Of a DNA stretch of 6,890 nucleotides, positions 4,579-6,890 are shown piece by piece. Made by a program: the position numbers and the translations under genes. The stretch comes from Clostridia bacterium (GTDB taxonomy: Bacteria > Bacillota > Clostridia > Oscillospirales > CAG-382). The DNA lies in the NCBI GenBank assembly GCA_017646185.1, contig JAGCNA010000067.1, positions 1-6,890 of the forward strand, written 5' to 3'. The notes under the pieces were generated by a model, which worked only from the letters and a program-made list of their open reading frames with translations, ran no database searches and had not been told where the DNA came from. Every line of letters begins with the position of its first letter. Positions within the stretch are counted from its first letter, which is position 1.

Positions 4579-6036
4579 TTATTTTTTCATTTGTCTGAGT
4601 ACGAATATGTAATCGCCCAGATCAAGCTTGCCGTTTTCGTTGCCGTCGGCAAAAAGCTGGTCCATTTTATCGTATTCTCTGTCGCCCAAGAACATATCCT
4701 TTACTGCGGTAGCGTCCTCTTCGTCAATTTCGCCGGTGCGCTCAACGTCGCCGCACAAGCCCTCAAAGGGAAGTCTTTCAATAGCGCGGGATTCGTATTT
4801 ATCACACTCGGAGCATACTCGGCGTTCTTCGCCCTCGTCAACCATAGTGGGTGCTTTATGCTCTGCCCATTCGCCGTATTTATGACCGGGAGCTTTTTCG
4901 GTTTTGGTTTCCACCACCGTATCACATTCGGTACATCTGGATTCCCATACCTCGTCCTGAACGCAGGTCATTTCTTTTACCTTTTTAAGCTCGCCTGCCT
5001 TGTGTCCCGTGGCTTTTATGGCTTTGGTTTCCACAACGGCGTTACATTCCGTACACTTGGATTCCATCACACCGTCCTTGGTGCAGGTTGCGGGAGTCTT
5101 TACAACAAATTCTCCTGCCTTGTGTCCGGTAGCCTTTTCGGTCTTGGTTTCATAAACCTTGTTACAGCCGGTACATTTGGATTCCCACACGCCGTCGGTA
5201 GTGCAGGTCTGCTTTACCTTTTCTACAAGAGGACCGGGCTTGTGATCGGATACGGGCAGATCCTTAATGCCTGCAAGCTCGCCGCAAATCTTACAGCGAA
5301 GCTCTGCAAGTCCTTTTTCGGAGCAGGTAGGCTCCTTCAATACAGTCCAATCTCCGGAAAGAGAGGAATTTGCCAAAAGCTGTGTATAGCTCTTTACGTT
5401 GCGTGTAAAGCCTGCGCCGGCATATTCTTTGGGTATTTTTTCGTTGCTGGTAGACGCTACGGTAACGGTTTTGAAGGTTACGTCTCCCGTCCAGCCGGAA
5501 TTAACTTTAAATTTAAGCTGAATAACAAACTGACCGTCACCGGTTATGGCATAATCGCTCTTGCCTTTGGTAACGCCTATGTTGGATTCCGCAATAACGT
5601 TAACCAGATCGTTTCCGCGGTTGTCCTTAACCGCCGTTACCTCGGTTCCCTTTTCCCAGTCTTTTCTTGCGGCATCGGTATTGCCGCCGGGAAGCTTGCT
5701 CAGCATATCATAACCTGCGCTTTCATCGGCAGGATCGATAAAGGTTACGGCATTGGAATTATATGAAAGCTTGAAGGAAACGATAATAGCGCCAACCTGC
5801 TGTATAGTGCTGTTTACGTCATTAACCGTCATTGTAAGGGTGATCACTTCACCGCTTTTTGTCCAGTATTCCTGCACCTCGGGGTCAAACGAAAAGGCAC
5901 CCGTAGGAGTAGTGGGCGTGCCGGAGCCGGTATAGCTGTGGTTGCCCGTACAAGGATTTGTGTGGGAAGCGGAAGCGGGAAGCACGCAGAGGAGTGTCAG
6001 CACCAACGCAACGCAAAACGATGTTATTTTTTTCAT
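4579..6036 (-). CDS. Secreted modular protein: cohesin-like domain, five CxxC repeats, dockerin
   Basis: The 485-residue protein begins with a signal peptide (MKK, hydrophobic core, likely cut after ASA at residue 23) and a short G/P/T-rich linker (about 30-46). Residues about 48-215 look like a cohesin-type beta-sandwich: VGAIIVSFKLSYNSNAVTFI, then ITGDGQFVIQLKFKVNSGWT and GDVTFKTVTV. Residues about 232-424 are five repeats of exactly 40 residues, each with C..CxxC and, in four, GHK or DHK. Residues 428-485 match a type I dockerin. Its second calcium loop, DGNENGKLDLGD (464-475), is good, whereas the first, DVERTGEIDEED (430-441), has E and T at usual N/D ligand positions. It is exported and likely joins a cell-surface or extracellular assembly; no enzyme domain, LPXTG or transmembrane anchor is seen. 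The ATG directly follows the TAA of the NIF3-like gene, with GGAGG 11 bases upstream, so the two are co-transcribed. The true ligand is unknown. Confidence 0.8.
   Translation of the reverse strand: MKKITSFCVALVLTLLCVLPASASHTNPCTGNHSYTGSGTPTTPTGAFSFDPEVQEYWTKSGEVITLTMTVNDVNSTIQQVGAIIVSFKLSYNSNAVTFIDPADESAGYDMLSKLPGGNTDAARKDWEKGTEVTAVKDNRGNDLVNVIAESNIGVTKGKSDYAITGDGQFVIQLKFKVNSGWTGDVTFKTVTVASTSNEKIPKEYAGAGFTRNVKSYTQLLANSSLSGDWTVLKEPTCSEKGLAELRCKICGELAGIKDLPVSDHKPGPLVEKVKQTCTTDGVWESKCTGCNKVYETKTEKATGHKAGEFVVKTPATCTKDGVMESKCTECNAVVETKAIKATGHKAGELKKVKEMTCVQDEVWESRCTECDTVVETKTEKAPGHKYGEWAEHKAPTMVDEGEERRVCSECDKYESRAIERLPFEGLCGDVERTGEIDEEDATAVKDMFLGDREYDKMDQLFADGNENGKLDLGDYIFVLRQMKK
4765..5343 (-). 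repeat. Five in-frame 120-bp tandem repeats encoding 40-residue CxxC modules
   Basis: The first cysteine of each copy falls at residues 238, 278, 318 and 358, with Met398 at the same place in the fifth: an exact 40-residue, 120-base period. The CxxC pairs are at 248/251, 288/291, 328/331, 368/371 and 408/411. His is at 265, 305, 345 and 385 and is missing in copy five. Copies 2 to 4 share the pattern TxxxVxESxCTxCxxVxETK and ATGHKxGE (APGHK in copy 4) and are visibly similar at DNA level, while copies 1 and 5 are more diverged. Similar CxxC/GHK repeats occur in surface proteins of gut Firmicutes. The C, CxxC and H set suggests metal binding, which is unproven. Confidence 0.9.
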
Positions 6037-6816
6037 TTACTGATTATCCTCCGTATAAGTAAAAAGTTCACCGGTTTCAAAGTATCGTCCGGGTATATCA
6101 GGGCACATAGTATTCCATATATCAGCAAGATACTTCATTCCGTCACGCTCGCTGGCGCAATGTCCCAAAAGGATAATGGATTTGTTGAATCCAAGCTGTG
6201 CCGCATCACGGGTGAAGCATCCTTCACGCCATTCGCATATTTCCCCTGCGATCACAACCTCGCAATCGGTATCGCGGATAATATTAAACACCATATCTCC
6301 GCAAGCGCCCAGGCACATTCCGATCTTTTTGGATTCAGTGTCCGCCGCGCCGATAATACGGGCGTGCTTTATGCCGCAGTTTTTCTCTATTTCGCTTGCT
6401 ATCTCACGGGATGTCATGGGAGTGTCAAGAATGAAAAAACGCCCGTCCAACGTGCCGTTCAAAGCGGATGCTTCAAGAAATCCTGCGTGAATAACGTCGG
6501 GCAGTGCCGCGTGAGGATGATCGTGCCAGCGGTATACCGTCATTCCCGTGGATTCGAGCAGCTGTCTTTTACTGCAGGCAACCTCGCTTTCACGGAAATT
6601 GTCAAAATGGTCATGATATGTGGGCTCGTGGGTTACAAGAACGTCTGCTCCCCACTCTTTTGCCGCTTTTATAACGTCTGCTGTCGCAGTAAAGCAAAAG
6701 GCAACCTTGCTTGTTTCTTTATCATCGCTACCCGCTTTCAGGGTATCTACGGTCTGAACAAGAGTGGCACCGGAATAATAATTCAATTTTTCAAGAACTT
6801 CTATTGCTTTCAACAT
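6037..6816 (-). CDS. NIF3/YbgI-family dinuclear metal-centre protein, divergent
   Basis: The 259-residue protein fits the short YbgI-like form of the NIF3 (DUF34) family, ring-shaped hexamers with a two-metal site and no settled biochemical role; some members are mislabelled GTP cyclohydrolase 1 type 2. The N-terminal half has FTATADVIKAAKEWGADVLV followed by THEPTYHDH (62-70), where the family usually has THHP. VYRWHDHPHA (94-103) stands where YxxHtnlD is usual. The C-terminal half has IAGEICEWREG (189-199) and LLGHCASERDG (217-227), with the expected His219 and Glu223 ligands. Thus second-His and Asp ligand positions are altered. The start is ATG at 6816 with GAGGTG 4 bases before it. It is preceded by an extended -10 promoter and followed with no gap by the secreted dockerin protein. 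Family assignment is fairly firm; function is not. Confidence 0.78.
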   Translation of the reverse strand: MLKAIEVLEKLNYYSGATLVQTVDTLKAGSDDKETSKVAFCFTATADVIKAAKEWGADVLVTHEPTYHDHFDNFRESEVACSKRQLLESTGMTVYRWHDHPHAALPDVIHAGFLEASALNGTLDGRFFILDTPMTSREIASEIEKNCGIKHARIIGAADTESKKIGMCLGACGDMVFNIIRDTDCEVVIAGEICEWREGCFTRDAAQLGFNKSIILLGHCASERDGMKYLADIWNTMCPDIPGRYFETGELFTYTEDNQ

Positions 6817-6835
6817 TTTTCACCTCGGTATCGCT

Positions 6836-6864
6836 ATTTTACCATACCTTAAACAAAAAGAAAA
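6836..6864 (-). promoter_or_regulatory. Probable extended -10 promoter of the NIF3-like gene
   Basis: TGGTAAAAT (6844-6836) is an extended -10 element, with only a weak -35 region (TTTTCT near 6864-6859). Transcription would begin about 13 bases before the ATG, leaving a very short leader containing the Shine-Dalgarno site. The remaining right-edge bases are AT-rich, and I see no gene in them. Confidence 0.5.
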
Positions 6865-6890
6865 GAGGTTTTTATAAAAAACTATTGCAA

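Noticed and set aside
4765..5343. CRISPR-like or mobile tandem repeat array
   Set aside because: The 120-base units are contiguous, remain in frame and encode Cys/His modules; there are no short identical repeats with unique spacers and no terminal inverted repeats.
4591..5766. A 391-codon open frame on the plus strand opposite the secreted dockerin protein
   Set aside because: It is antisense to a gene with a signal peptide, domain matches and repeats. Its own translation resembles no family, and its periodicity mirrors the repeats of the real gene.
5938..6852. A 304-codon open frame on the plus strand opposite the NIF3-like gene
   Set aside because: There is no family resemblance. The minus-strand gene has a promoter, a ribosome site and NIF3 motifs.

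Overview
The window looks like a chromosomal core region of a low-to-mid GC Gram-positive bacterium of the Clostridia, probably a gut-type Ruminococcaceae/Oscillospirales relative. The evidence is the rplU-prp-rpmA order with a Firmicutes-type L27 N-terminal extension, strong GGAGG-type Shine-Dalgarno sites with TTG and GTG starts, a TepA/ClpP-like protease, a three-S1-domain protein of a kind I associate with that group, and a secreted dockerin protein. The order assignment is inference; no rRNA or marker comparison was possible. All genes except one are on the minus strand.

Layout, left to right. The left edge (1-406, minus) holds the first 135 codons of prfA (release factor RF1), which starts at TTG and runs off the window. 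A 76-bp divergent spacer separates it from the only plus-strand gene (483-1409), an S1-repeat RNA-binding protein. That gene converges on obgE (1406-2668, minus), and the two share the four bases TTAA as their stop codons. Reading in the direction of transcription, the ribosomal cluster starts at a near-consensus promoter (about 3781-3809). It continues through a structured leader that can pair with its own Shine-Dalgarno site, then rplU (L21), prp (the cysteine protease that trims L27), rpmA (L27, carrying the FF/A cleavage site), a strong intrinsic terminator, and obgE. This is a ribosome-assembly unit: L21 and L27 are 50S proteins, Prp matures L27, and Obg is a GTPase acting in late 50S assembly. 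The terminator between rpmA and obgE implies lower or separately controlled obgE expression.

The right half, also on the minus strand, reads: an extended -10 promoter at the right edge, a NIF3-family metal-binding protein (6037-6816), and a secreted protein with no spacer between the two genes (4579-6036). The secreted protein carries a signal peptide, a cohesin-like domain, five 40-residue CxxC repeats and a C-terminal dockerin. It ends at a 14-bp terminator hairpin, after which tepA (3827-4492) begins. The terminator's 3' arm can instead pair with a sequence directly abutting tepA's Shine-Dalgarno site, a possible attenuator.

No mobile element, CRISPR array, tRNA or rRNA gene was seen, and no stretch over 300 bases lacks a gene. 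Most of the window is ordinary housekeeping DNA. The least ordinary items are the modular secreted protein, the divergent NIF3 protein and the RNA structures before rplU, obgE and tepA.
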